Below are positions 55,735 through 64,000 of a stretch of 64,000 bases of DNA, piece by piece. Position 1 is the stretch's first letter; every line of letters starts with the position of its first letter. The stretch is taken from the NCBI RefSeq assembly GCF_003369915.1, contig NW_022881614.1, forward strand, positions 27,783,326-27,847,325, in the 5' to 3' direction. Source of the stretch: Drosophila miranda (taxonomy: Eukaryota > Arthropoda > Insecta > Diptera > Drosophilidae). Position numbers and translations under genes: made by a program. Under the pieces are notes generated by a model. The model worked only from the letters and a program-made list of their open reading frames with translations, searched no databases and was not told the origin of the DNA.

Positions 55735-55742
55735 TATCGATA
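55735..55742. promoter_or_regulatory. DRE motif, SDR promoter
   Basis: A perfect TATCGATA about 200 bp upstream of the SDR start codon; duplicated at 60513. Confidence 0.55.
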
Positions 55743-55962
55743 CCGATTGCTCTGTTTTCAAGTAATTGTTGTTGTTGTCTGGCTGGAAATATACTTTATA
55801 GGCTCTGCACACTGAGCCCATCCCGGGGGAATGGTGGGATTTTTTGACAGATGTGAAACTCAGATTCACACTGCCACCATCCACCATCCGTCAAAAACAG
55901 CTGATGCCAATAACAAGTTCATTAAATTTGCGCGGAAGATTTATTAATTCTTGGTTCTTTTA

Positions 55963-58253
55963 ATGGATGATGAAGATATAGCAATTATTTCGGCTGTGGT
56001 TCAACAGCAAAAAGGGATTCGAGGCAAATGGGTTTCCTCAGTGCCTAGGTGCAATTGGTAGGAAATCAATAAGAACTTCAGCAATATGTTTAATATAAAT
56101 TGGTTTTAAAACTTCCTTTTTATTCTAGATGGATGCCACATCGAAATAAAACCACCAGCACCTGAGGCAGTAGACCACCATAAGGCTGAGGCTGGTATTC
56201 CACAGTCTTGTTTGCCCTAGTGGATTATAGGTATGCAAATATCTTGCACAAAAATATGTATTTAGCAAGTTGGTTTAATGTCCTAAATTATTTTTTTTTT
56301 ATTTTTTTTTTTTAGGGTTTAAGTTACCAAGCTGTCCGTGAGTAGCGTGGGATTATTTGGCCGCCCGCCTTTTGAAGGTGGAAATTGCCAAGTCAAAGAA
56401 TAGAAGATGTTGGAGTACTGTTTATAGCTTTACATCAATTTCGTCGATGAAGTCAATTAGTGTTTGGTACGCGCTGATGTTTTCTTTTTCAAAGAATTTG
56501 TAAATATCATTATATTTTCTTAGAGATGGGAAGTTTTGCCTTGTTGTGTTGTACTTTGTACAATTGAAAATTAAATGCGAGGCGTTATCGATACTATCGC
56601 ATGTATCACATATGTTACTAGGAACTACATGCATTTTGGCGAGAGTGTGCCTATCGAATGCGTTACCACTAAGCAGTCTGTTGATTCTTTTAGCGTCAAT
56701 GGCTTTAAGCTTAGTTTTATTTAGGAACCACGGTTTGGATGATGTTGAGGGAAAAGCGAGCAGTAACCTCGGTGCTTGATACTAGCAAACTCGGCGTATT
56801 CTCTCTCCCATTCTGCTTTTAAGATTCTGTGTATTTCGCACATAGCGTCTTTAAGGTTCCATTTAACCACTGTGTATTTTCCTCGTCTGTGGGCTTCTTT
56901 GGCTGCTGCGTCAACTGAAGTGTTCTGAGGGATGTTATCGTGTCCGGGAATGTAGTGAACCTCTACAGTTCTTAGATGTGGATTTTGTTGGATCTTTTCT
57001 CTGATTTTGTGGGCGATAGAGTTATCCTGAATGTTCTTCGCCAGAATGAGGGCCCCGTTTCTGCTGTCTGTCAGGAGCGCGACACGAGGAAAATTGTACA
57101 AAATAGCATGGTCTAATGCCTTCTCGATAGCAAGGAGCTCGGCGGACAACGAGGAAAGGGTTTTGTGCGTGTAATAGCTATCTAAAAAACCTGTCCTATC
57201 GTGCAGGAAAGCGGCGCTGGAATGCCCATCTGCGACTGACCCATCCGTGTAATAGATTTCAAAACCACCCTTTGTCAGCTGATCCTTCTTTTCCCCGTGG
57301 AGCAGCATGATACCTAACTGGTCTATAGCGTGCTTGTTGGGTGCAGAACCCTTGAAAAATTCTAAGTCGGAGCTAATTTTAGTGCAAAACGAAGCTGTGT
57401 CCGTGTTTAAATCCCTATTTGCTGACACTGTTTCACTTGCTGGGAGATTAAATGCAAACACCTTAACCAACTCTTTCGCCGCCAGGAATCTCATCCTGTA
57501 GTCCGGGGGAAGTTCTCCTGCCATGTGATATATGATAGGAACGGGAGTGCAGATTATCAGACCCAGCGACTTTCTGAGGTGATGGTTGCAGTGGGATTTG
57601 ATTTTGGCCAAGGCAGATTTGGACAGGTTGCAGAATGATGAGAACGCGTACTCTAGCCTACTTCTGACAAATCCCTAAATTATTTAAATCCGATTCTTTT
57701 TAGATACAGATTTACATATGTAAATATCGGCTCTGCAGGAAGGTGCAATGACTCGATGATATACCAGAAGTCAAGCCTTGCAAAACATATCGAAGCATCG
57801 GCATTACTCCAAGATAAAGCCAAGGAAATAAGCGGATTAAACGTCCCTGTAATGCTTATCGGGAAATCGGCATTTAGGTTTTCTAAAAAGCTGATGAAAC
57901 CTTACCCGTTTTCCACAGTCGCCTCTTTGGAACAGCGCACGTTTAACTACAACCTTTCCAAAGTAAGGCGAGTGGTGGAAAATGCATTTGGGCATTTAAA
58001 AGCCAGATTTCGAATAATCGGAAAAGGTCTTGATAGCCACCACAAAAATAATAGCGCCATAATAATGAGCTGTTGTATTTTACACAATATATTAAATATG
58101 CACAACAGCGCGATTAATGAAAATTGGGATCTTGCAACAAATGAGCAGCGCGAACAGCCCGATACCAGCAACAGTTCTGCTGACTTTAATCAGTCAGCAG
58201 AACAGATACGATCTGCAATCGCAAAATATTGTGTAGACCGTAATGAAAATTAA
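55963..58253 (+). pseudogene. Harbinger (HARBI1-like) transposase, copy 1
   Basis: Exon a begins MDDEDIAIISAVVQQQ (55963) but stops after about 32 codons. After an acceptor (ttctag, 56129) the first catalytic Asp block appears as DGCHIEIKPP. A frame change follows, then VDYR at a splice donor (56231). The intron holds the LINE. After the acceptor ttttag (57703) the frame reads YRFTYVNIGSAGRCNDS (second Asp), then TFNYNLSKVRRVVENAFGHLK (catalytic Glu) and CCILHNI, ending at 58253. Most of the N-terminal helix-turn-helix part is missing, so the enzyme is inactive. Confidence 0.75.
56294..57673 (-). mobile_element. 5'-truncated LINE (I-clade-like) with RNase H, copy 1
   Basis: Read on the minus strand, an open 296-aa frame (57611..56721) contains an RNase H domain (IYYTDGSVADGHSSAAF, SLSAELLAIEKAL, ALLTDSRNGA, HYIPGHDNIPQNTSVDAAAKEA). 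After a frame change come the WFLNKTKLKA and CDTCDSIDNASHLIFNC segments, ending near 56422. A T-rich tract on the left is the poly(A) end. A perfect 12-bp target duplication CCTAAATTATTT flanks it (56282..56293 and 57674..57685). Confidence 0.85.
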
Positions 58254-58257
58254 AAAC

Positions 58258-58618
58258 TTATTTATTTTTATTTTTTAAAACTTCTAATAAGTCGTTCTGG
58301 AATTTTGTTTGGGTGCTGATCAAGTCCTGCACCATCTTCCCCTGCCTAACGTCGTGCTCCTCCTTCTTTCTGTGGTGGTCCTTTTGTTGTTCGAGACGCT
58401 CCTGGGCGATCTCTGCCAGCCACGAAATGTCGGTCTTTTTCTTTTTCTTTGGCGGACGCCCAGACAAGGTGCTGGAGCTACAAGATCCGTCCAGGTCCAT
58501 CTCAATAATATCCGAAAAGTACTCATCAGGATCTGCAATGAACACCTTAAATGAAATATATTTTTTTAGCAATAAATTAATAAAACTTACTGTCGTTGTC
58601 CAATGTGCTCTGCTCCAT
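58258..58618 (-). CDS. Harbinger accessory protein (small, basic/coiled coil), copy 1
   Basis: Exons 58618..58591 and 58532..58258 give 100 aa. It begins MEQSTLDNDNPDEYFSD, has a Lys run in a nuclear-localisation-like GRPPKKKKK, then a charged helix (WLAEIAQERLEQQKDHHRKK) to the C-terminus. PIF/Harbinger elements usually encode a second Myb/SANT or MADF protein that escorts the transposase. This chain resembles the C-terminal coiled-coil part of such proteins and lacks the DNA-binding domain. Its position, tail-to-tail with the transposase, fits that role. Copy 2 differs by one residue (Gly to Glu in RQGKM/RQEKM). Confidence 0.55.
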
Positions 58619-59977
58619 GTTGTTTGCACTCAAGATGCCAAATCAGCGAACTTCAGTTCAGCGCCCTGAATGTGACGGTCAACCGGCGGTAATCTGATAT
58701 CTTGCACATGCCGCAAGATCAGCATTATCGCTTATGCCAAGTCGGCTTACCGACTGTAGCTTTGTAGCTCTAAGTACATATATTTTGTAGCTTTGCATTC
58801 TTTGGCAATTAAATACTTTTGATTCAGCTTATGCCCCAGCTTGCTGGTGGCTCCTAGTTTTAGTTCTGTTCTTATTACGAAAGCTAACGCTTGTTAATAA
58901 ACCTTGCTCCGGCAACCAGCCGTAAACACTTTGAATTATTAATTCTATACCACTGTACCACAAGGCCAGTGATAAGAGAGACAGTTATCTCTCCAACATA
59001 ATCTTCATAAAGGATTCTATACCACGGAACCCGCACGAGGACCACCGCATCAAGCAGCTAAGGCTACTTGGACATACGGACAACTTAATTTACACATGTG
59101 AATTTTTGCGTGGTCCGCGGAAATCTTCAATTTTCTCCTTCCATATGTCAATCAGCAGGCTCTCAAGCGCGGCACTCCATGTCACCCTGCCGCCTGCTGT
59201 TGTTCTCTTGTTTGCTGCATTGTGTAATAATATTATATATTATAAACAATAAAAAACAAATATATCTATTCAACGTACCACTGGAGGAGTTTTCTGGCAC
59301 TAAATCCATTTTATTAATAAGTTATTCGAAAATTTGGTCTGCTGTCCTTCCGAGCTGTTCTGTTGTTGTTTTTGTTTTTTGTTAATTTTGTCACAATCAT
59401 TGTTTACGTTTTCGCAGTGAATACCATTTTTCCATTGTGAATGACAATTATTCAGAGTTGCATTTGAAAACCATCGGCTAACTATCGCATAGAAACGTGC
59501 GGTTTAGGAACATCCAAAATGGATGGTGGACTAACTGGGAAATTTTCGGAACGGCAAAACCTTACGGACCATCCCCGAAATGGATGGTGGATGGTGGATG
59601 GTCGTCAGTGTGAATAGCCTATTACACTTATAATATAAGCTAATTAATTGGTTTCTTGGGCGCATTGCAAGCGTAGCAAGGAAGAGTCACTGCATCACCA
59701 TCCGAGACGTTCCCTAAGAAGGAAACAAACCCTCCGCGAGAACTAAGGCAGCTATGAGACGCAATGTGTAAGAGTCAGCGCCAACACGACTGTTGCTTCG
59801 AGTGTCAACAAAATAAAATATATGTATTTATCCAATAGCAGTGTGGTAAGTAAATAGTGGCCCATATGATTCACGCCCAACTACATCTCGAAGCCATCCT
59901 TTGTAAGTGACCGGGGACAGCGCATGACACCAGCATTGTTGATAAGTATATTCAGCGTTTTCTGTTCCCGCTTGAAG

Positions 59978-60316
59978 CTAAAAGGTTAAGGTATTAAGAA
60001 ACAGTGATAGAGTAGAACTGAATACATACGCGGCAACGAAATTCCGTATTGAGTCTAAGTCGCATTCACGGCAGTACACGTATTTGTTTTTGGTCTCCAG
60101 CACAATCTCCTCTCGGGCCTCCTCACATTTTTTCATGACTCGACATGCCATGTAAACGGTTGCTCCCCGTTTCGCCAGTTCCCTGACCGTTTCTTTTCCA
60201 ATTCCGTTGTTCGACCCCGTCACAATGAATACTTTGTTCGTTTCATCGGTTTCTTTTGTGAATTTTCCGCCTTGCATAAGGTCTCTGTAAGAGGGAAGGC
60301 AGTCAAACCCGGACAT
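59978..60316 (-). pseudogene. Duplicated 5' half of the short-chain dehydrogenase
   Basis: Exon 1 of the SDR gene (TGSNNGIG, VYMACRVMKKCEEA) with its donor, plus part of exon 2 down to 59830. The catalytic Tyr-Lys exon is not included, so this copy cannot make an enzyme. The promoter DRE (60513) is retained, so truncated transcripts running into unit 1 DNA are possible. Confidence 0.9.
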
Positions 60317-60512
60317 TTGTAAATGAATACGGGAACCCAGACTTTATGGCGCAGGCGGCGCCTACCGTAGTTCCGGTGACGCTCAGCCAGAAGATGGGGC
60401 GACTCTTTAGGAACGAAAAAAACCCCATTTTAGTAATATAATGAGCTATAAATTAAACGCTATCTATGGACATTGAAATAAACACAAACAGCTGTTTGTT
60501 AACACTGGTATC

Positions 60513-60520
60513 TATCGATA
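60513..60520. promoter_or_regulatory. DRE motif, duplicated SDR promoter
   Basis: The TATCGATA copy of 55735, in unit 2. Confidence 0.55.
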
Positions 60521-61071
60521 CCGATTGCTCTGTTTTCAAGTAATTGTTGTTGTTGTCTGGCTGGAAATATACTTTATAGGCTCTGCACACTGAGCCCATC
60601 CCGGGGGAATGGTGGGATTTTTTGACAGATGTGAATCTCCGATTCACACTGCCACCATCCACCATCCGTCAAAAACAGCTGATGCCAATAACAAGTTCAT
60701 TAAATTTGCGCGGAAGATTTATTAATTCTTGGTTCTTTTAATGGATGATGAAGATATAGCAATTATTTCGGCTGTGGTTCAACAGCAAAAAGGGATTCGA
60801 GGCAAATGGGTTTCCTCAGTGCCTAGGTGCAATTGGTAGGAAATCAATAAGAACTTCAGCAATATGTTTAATATAAATTGGTTTTAAAACTTCCTTTTTA
60901 TTCTAGATGGATGCCACATCGAAATAAAACCACCAGCACCTGAGGCAGTAGACCACCATAAGGCTGAGGCTGGTATTCCACAGTCTTGTTTGCCCTAGTG
61001 GATTATAGGTATGCAAATATCTTGCACAAAAATATGTATTTAGCAAGTTGGTTTAATGTCCTAAATTATTT

Positions 61072-62451
61072 TATTTTTATTTTTTTTTTTTAGGGTTTAA
61101 GTTACCAAGCTGTCCGTGAGTAGCGTGGGATTATTTGGCCGCCCGCCTTTTGAAGGTGGAAATTGCCAAGTCAAAGAATAGAAGATGTTGGAGTACTGTT
61201 TATAGCTTTACATCAATTTCGTCGATGAAGTCAATTAGTGTTTGGTACGCGCTGATGTTTTCTTTTTCAAAGAATTTGTAAATATCATTATATTTTCTTA
61301 GAGATGGGAAGTTTTGCCTTGTTGTGTTGTACTTTGTACAATTGAAAATTAAATGCGAGGCGTTATCGATACTATCGCATGTATCACATATGTTACTAGG
61401 AACTACATGCATTTTGGCGAGAGTGTGCCTATCGAATGCGTTACCACTAAGCAGTCTGTTGATTCTTTTAGCGTCAATGGCTTTAAGCTTAGTTTTATTT
61501 AGGAACCACGGTTTGGATGATGTTGAGGGAAAAGCGAGCAGTAACCTCGGTGCTTGATACTAGCAAACTCGGCGTATTCTCTCTCCCATTCTGCTTTTAA
61601 GATTCTGTGTATTTCGCACATAGCGTCTTTAAGGTTCCATTTAACCACTGTGTATTTTCCTCGTCTGTGGGCTTCTTTGGCTGCTGCGTCAACTGAAGTG
61701 TTCTGAGGGATGTTATCGTGTCCGGGAATGTAGTGAACCTCTACAGTTCTTAGATGTGGATTTTGTTGGATCTTTTCTCTGATTTTGTGGGCGATAGAGT
61801 TATCCTGAATGTTCTTCGCCAGAATGAGGGCCCCGTTTCTGCTGTCTGTCAGGAGCGCGACACGAGGAAAATTGTACAAAATAGCATGGTCTAATGCCTT
61901 CTCGATAGCAAGGAGCTCGGCGGACAACGAGGAAAGGGTTTTGTGCGTGTAATAGCTATCTAAAAAACCTGTCCTATCGTGCAGGAAAGCGGCGCTGGAA
62001 TGCCCATCTGCGACTGACCCATCCGTGTAATAGATTTCAAAACCACCCTTTGTCAGCTGATCCTTCTTTTCCCCGTGGAGCAGCATGATACCTAACTGGT
62101 CTATAGCGTGCTTGTTGGGTGCAGAACCCTTGAAAAATTCTAAGTCGGAGCTAATTTTAGTGCAAAACGAAGCTGTGTCCGTGTTTAAATCCCTATTTGC
62201 TGACACTGTTTCACTTGCTGGGAGATTAAATGCAAACACCTTAACCAACTCTTTCGCCGCCAGGAATCTCATCCTGTAGTCCGGGGGAAGTTCTCCTGCC
62301 ATGTGATATATGATAGGAACGGGAGTGCAGATTATCAGACCCAGCGACTTTCTGAGGTGATGGTTGCAGTGGGATTTGATTTTGGCCAAGGCAGATTTGG
62401 ACAGGTTGCAGAATGATGAGAACGCGTACTCTAGCCTACTTCTGACAAATC
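61072..62451 (-). mobile_element. LINE (I-clade-like) fragment, copy 2
   Basis: Copy of 56294..57673, with the RNase H frame at 62389..61499 unchanged. The T-rich end differs at one base (ttattttatttttattt). Confidence 0.85.
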
Positions 62452-62533
62452 CCTAAATTATTTAAATCCGATTCTTTTTAGATACAGATTTACATATGTA
62501 AATATCGGCTCTGCAGGAAGGTGCAATGACTCG

Positions 62534-63031
62534 ATGATATACCAGAAGTCAAGCCTTGCAAAACATATCGAAGCATCGGCATTACTCCAAGATAAAGCCA
62601 AGGAAATAAGCGGATTAAACGTCCCTGTAATGCTTATCGGGAAATCGGCATTTAGGTTTTCTAAAAAGCTGATGAAACCTTACCCGTTTTCCACAGTCGC
62701 CTCTTTGGAACAGCGCACGTTTAACTACAACCTTTCCAAAGTAAGGCGAGTGGTGGAAAATGCATTTGGGCATTTAAAAGCCAGATTTCGAATAATCGGA
62801 AAAGGTCTTGATAGCCACCACAAAAATAATAGCGCCATAATAATGAGCTGTTGTATTTTACACAATATATTAAATATGCACAACAGCGCGATTAATGAAA
62901 ATTGGGATCTTGCAACAAATGAGCAGCGCGAACAGCCCGATACCAGCAACAGTTCTGCTGACTTTAATCAGTCAGCAGAACAGATACGATCTGCAATCGC
63001 AAAATATTGTGTAGACCGTAATGAAAATTAA
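62534..63031 (+). pseudogene. Harbinger transposase C-terminal part, copy 2
   Basis: Identical in translation to 57756..58253: CNDS just before it, then VENAFGHLK and CCILHNI. The upstream exons (from 60741) carry the same frame breaks as in copy 1. Confidence 0.75.
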
Positions 63032-63035
63032 AAAC

Positions 63036-63396
63036 TTATTTATTTTTATTTTTTAAAACTTCTAATAAGTCGTTCTGGAATTTTGTTTGGGTGCTGATCA
63101 AGTCCTGCACCATCTTCTCCTGCCTAACGTCGTGCTCCTCCTTCTTTCTGTGGTGGTCCTTTTGTTGTTCGAGACGCTCCTGGGCGATCTCTGCCAGCCA
63201 CGAAATGTCGGTCTTTTTCTTTTTCTTTGGCGGACGCCCAGACAAGGTGCTGGAGCTACAAGATCCGTCCAGGTCCATCTCAATAATATCCGAAAAGTAC
63301 TCATCAGGATCTGCAATGAACACCTTAAATGAAATATATTTTTTTAGCAATAAATTAATAAAACTTACTGTCGTTGTCCAATGTGCTCTGCTCCAT
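63036..63396 (-). CDS. Harbinger accessory protein, copy 2
   Basis: Exons 63396..63369 and 63310..63036 encode the same 100-aa charged protein as copy 1 with a single Gly to Glu change. See 58258 for the description. Confidence 0.55.
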
Positions 63397-64000
63397 GTTG
63401 TTTGCACTCAAGATGCCAAATCAGCGAACTTCAGTTCAGCGCCCTGAATGTGACGGTCAACCGGCGGTAATCTGATATCTTGCACATGCCGCAAGATCAG
63501 CATTATCGCTTATGCCAAGTCGGCTTACCGACTGTAGCTTTGTAGCTCTAAGTACATATATTTTGTAGCTTTGCATTCTTTGGCAATTAAATACTTTTGA
63601 TTCAGCTTATGCCCCAGCTTGCTGGTGGCTCCTAGTTTTAGTTCTGTTCTTATTACGAAAGCTAACGCTTGTTATTAAACCTTGCTCCGGCAACCAGCCG
63701 TAAACACTTTGAATTATTAATTCTATACCACTGTACCACAAGGCCAGTGATAAGAGAGACAGTTATCTCTCCAACATAATCTTCATAAAGGATTCTATAC
63801 CACGGAACCCGCACGAGGACCACCGCATCAAGCAGCTAAGGCTACTTGGACATACGGACAACTTAATTTACACATGTGAATTTTTGCGTGGTCCGCGGAA
63901 ATCTTCAATTTTCTCCTTCCATATGTCAATCAGCAGGCTCTCAAGCGCGGCACTCCATGTCACCCTGCCGCCTGCTGTTGTTCTCTTGTTTGCTGCATTG

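Larger units (their letters stand above)
55861..59622 (+). mobile_element. PIF/Harbinger DNA transposon, copy 1, with nested LINE
   Basis: The left end 'attcacactgccaccatccaccatcc' and the right end (reverse complement 'attcacactgacgaccatccaccatcc') form inverted repeats. Inside are a broken DDE transposase on the plus strand (55963..58253) and, on the minus strand, a small accessory gene (58258..58618). I could not settle the 3-bp target duplication. The right part (58650..59600) is non-coding. A LINE fragment sits in the transposase intron. Confidence 0.7.
55052..59829. repeat. Tandem segmental duplication, unit 1 (4,778 bp)
   Basis: The unit runs from inside SDR exon 2 to just before the second copy, and contains the SDR 5' half, its promoter and a PIF/Harbinger element with a nested LINE. 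All shared features recur at exactly +4,778. Only a handful of substitutions were seen (e.g. 55104 vs 59882, 55858 vs 60636). The junction shows short homology at ATCCAATAGC. Confidence 0.95.
59830..64000. repeat. Tandem segmental duplication, unit 2 (4,171 bp in window)
   Basis: Near-identical to 55052..59222. It runs off the window end before completing a unit, so more copies may follow. Confidence 0.95.
60639..64000 (+). mobile_element. PIF/Harbinger DNA transposon, copy 2 (runs off window)
   Basis: Second copy of the element at 55861, with the same internal lesions, the same nested LINE and the same accessory gene. It is a product of the segmental duplication rather than of transposition, because flanking host DNA is duplicated too. 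Confidence 0.75.

Noticed and set aside
60639-64000. Two independent Harbinger insertions
   Set aside because: Host DNA on both sides and the nested LINE are duplicated at the same 4,778-bp offset, so it is a segmental duplication.

Overview
The window is Drosophila nuclear DNA. It has short introns with GT..AG borders, DRE promoter motifs (TATCGATA), INE-1-type Helitrons, and genes that match fly Taf5, Pex6, Lsm11, RnrS, ADD1, VAMP7 and PWP1. As I recall, several of these lie on D. melanogaster 2R (Muller element C). More than half of the genes are freshly broken by nonsense codons, 1-nt indels, internal deletions or transposon insertions. They still look near-intact otherwise and sit beside intact neighbours. 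That pattern, together with the 1.1-kb ISY-like Helitron and a BEL element with 372-bp LTRs, fits a young degenerating sex chromosome; the Drosophila miranda neo-Y is my best guess (inference).

Layout. 1-3.1 kb: Helitron end, a possible 5' UTR exon, a P-element remnant and a repeat ('repeat X') that cuts off the last codons of a 5-hydroxyisourate hydrolase gene. 4.0-7.8 kb: a PWP1 homologue with two stops, convergent with an intact Taf5. 7.97-19.76 kb: one Osvaldo-like LTR element (4-bp target duplication) carrying a nested antisense endogenous-retrovirus env/LTR fragment and a complete Helitron. 20-27.8 kb: Pex6 (frameshift), a hydroxyacid oxidase (deletion), an intact INO80E-like gene and an intact Lsm11. 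28.2-34.5 kb: two tandem mARC/MOSC genes, both broken, the second with a 3.3-kb BEL-type element in its last intron. 34.7-48.0 kb: intact VAMP7; ADD1, in which one alternative 3' end is intact and the other ruined; a galactosyltransferase with an in-frame catalytic deletion; intact RnrS; an RBM48 homologue with one nonsense codon. 48.1-54.1 kb: repeat X with two internally deleted P elements in inverted orientation, each with a perfect 8-bp target duplication, then a decayed BEL pol. 54.4-64 kb: a broken short-chain dehydrogenase and a near-identical 4,778-bp tandem duplication holding its 5' half plus a PIF/Harbinger transposon with a LINE nested in the transposase intron.

The genes are unrelated housekeeping genes without operon-like logic: transcription initiation, peroxisome biogenesis, histone pre-mRNA processing, dNTP synthesis, SNARE trafficking and heterochromatin. 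The main interest is the mode of decay and the mobile-element record. No CRISPR array, tRNA or rRNA gene was recognised.
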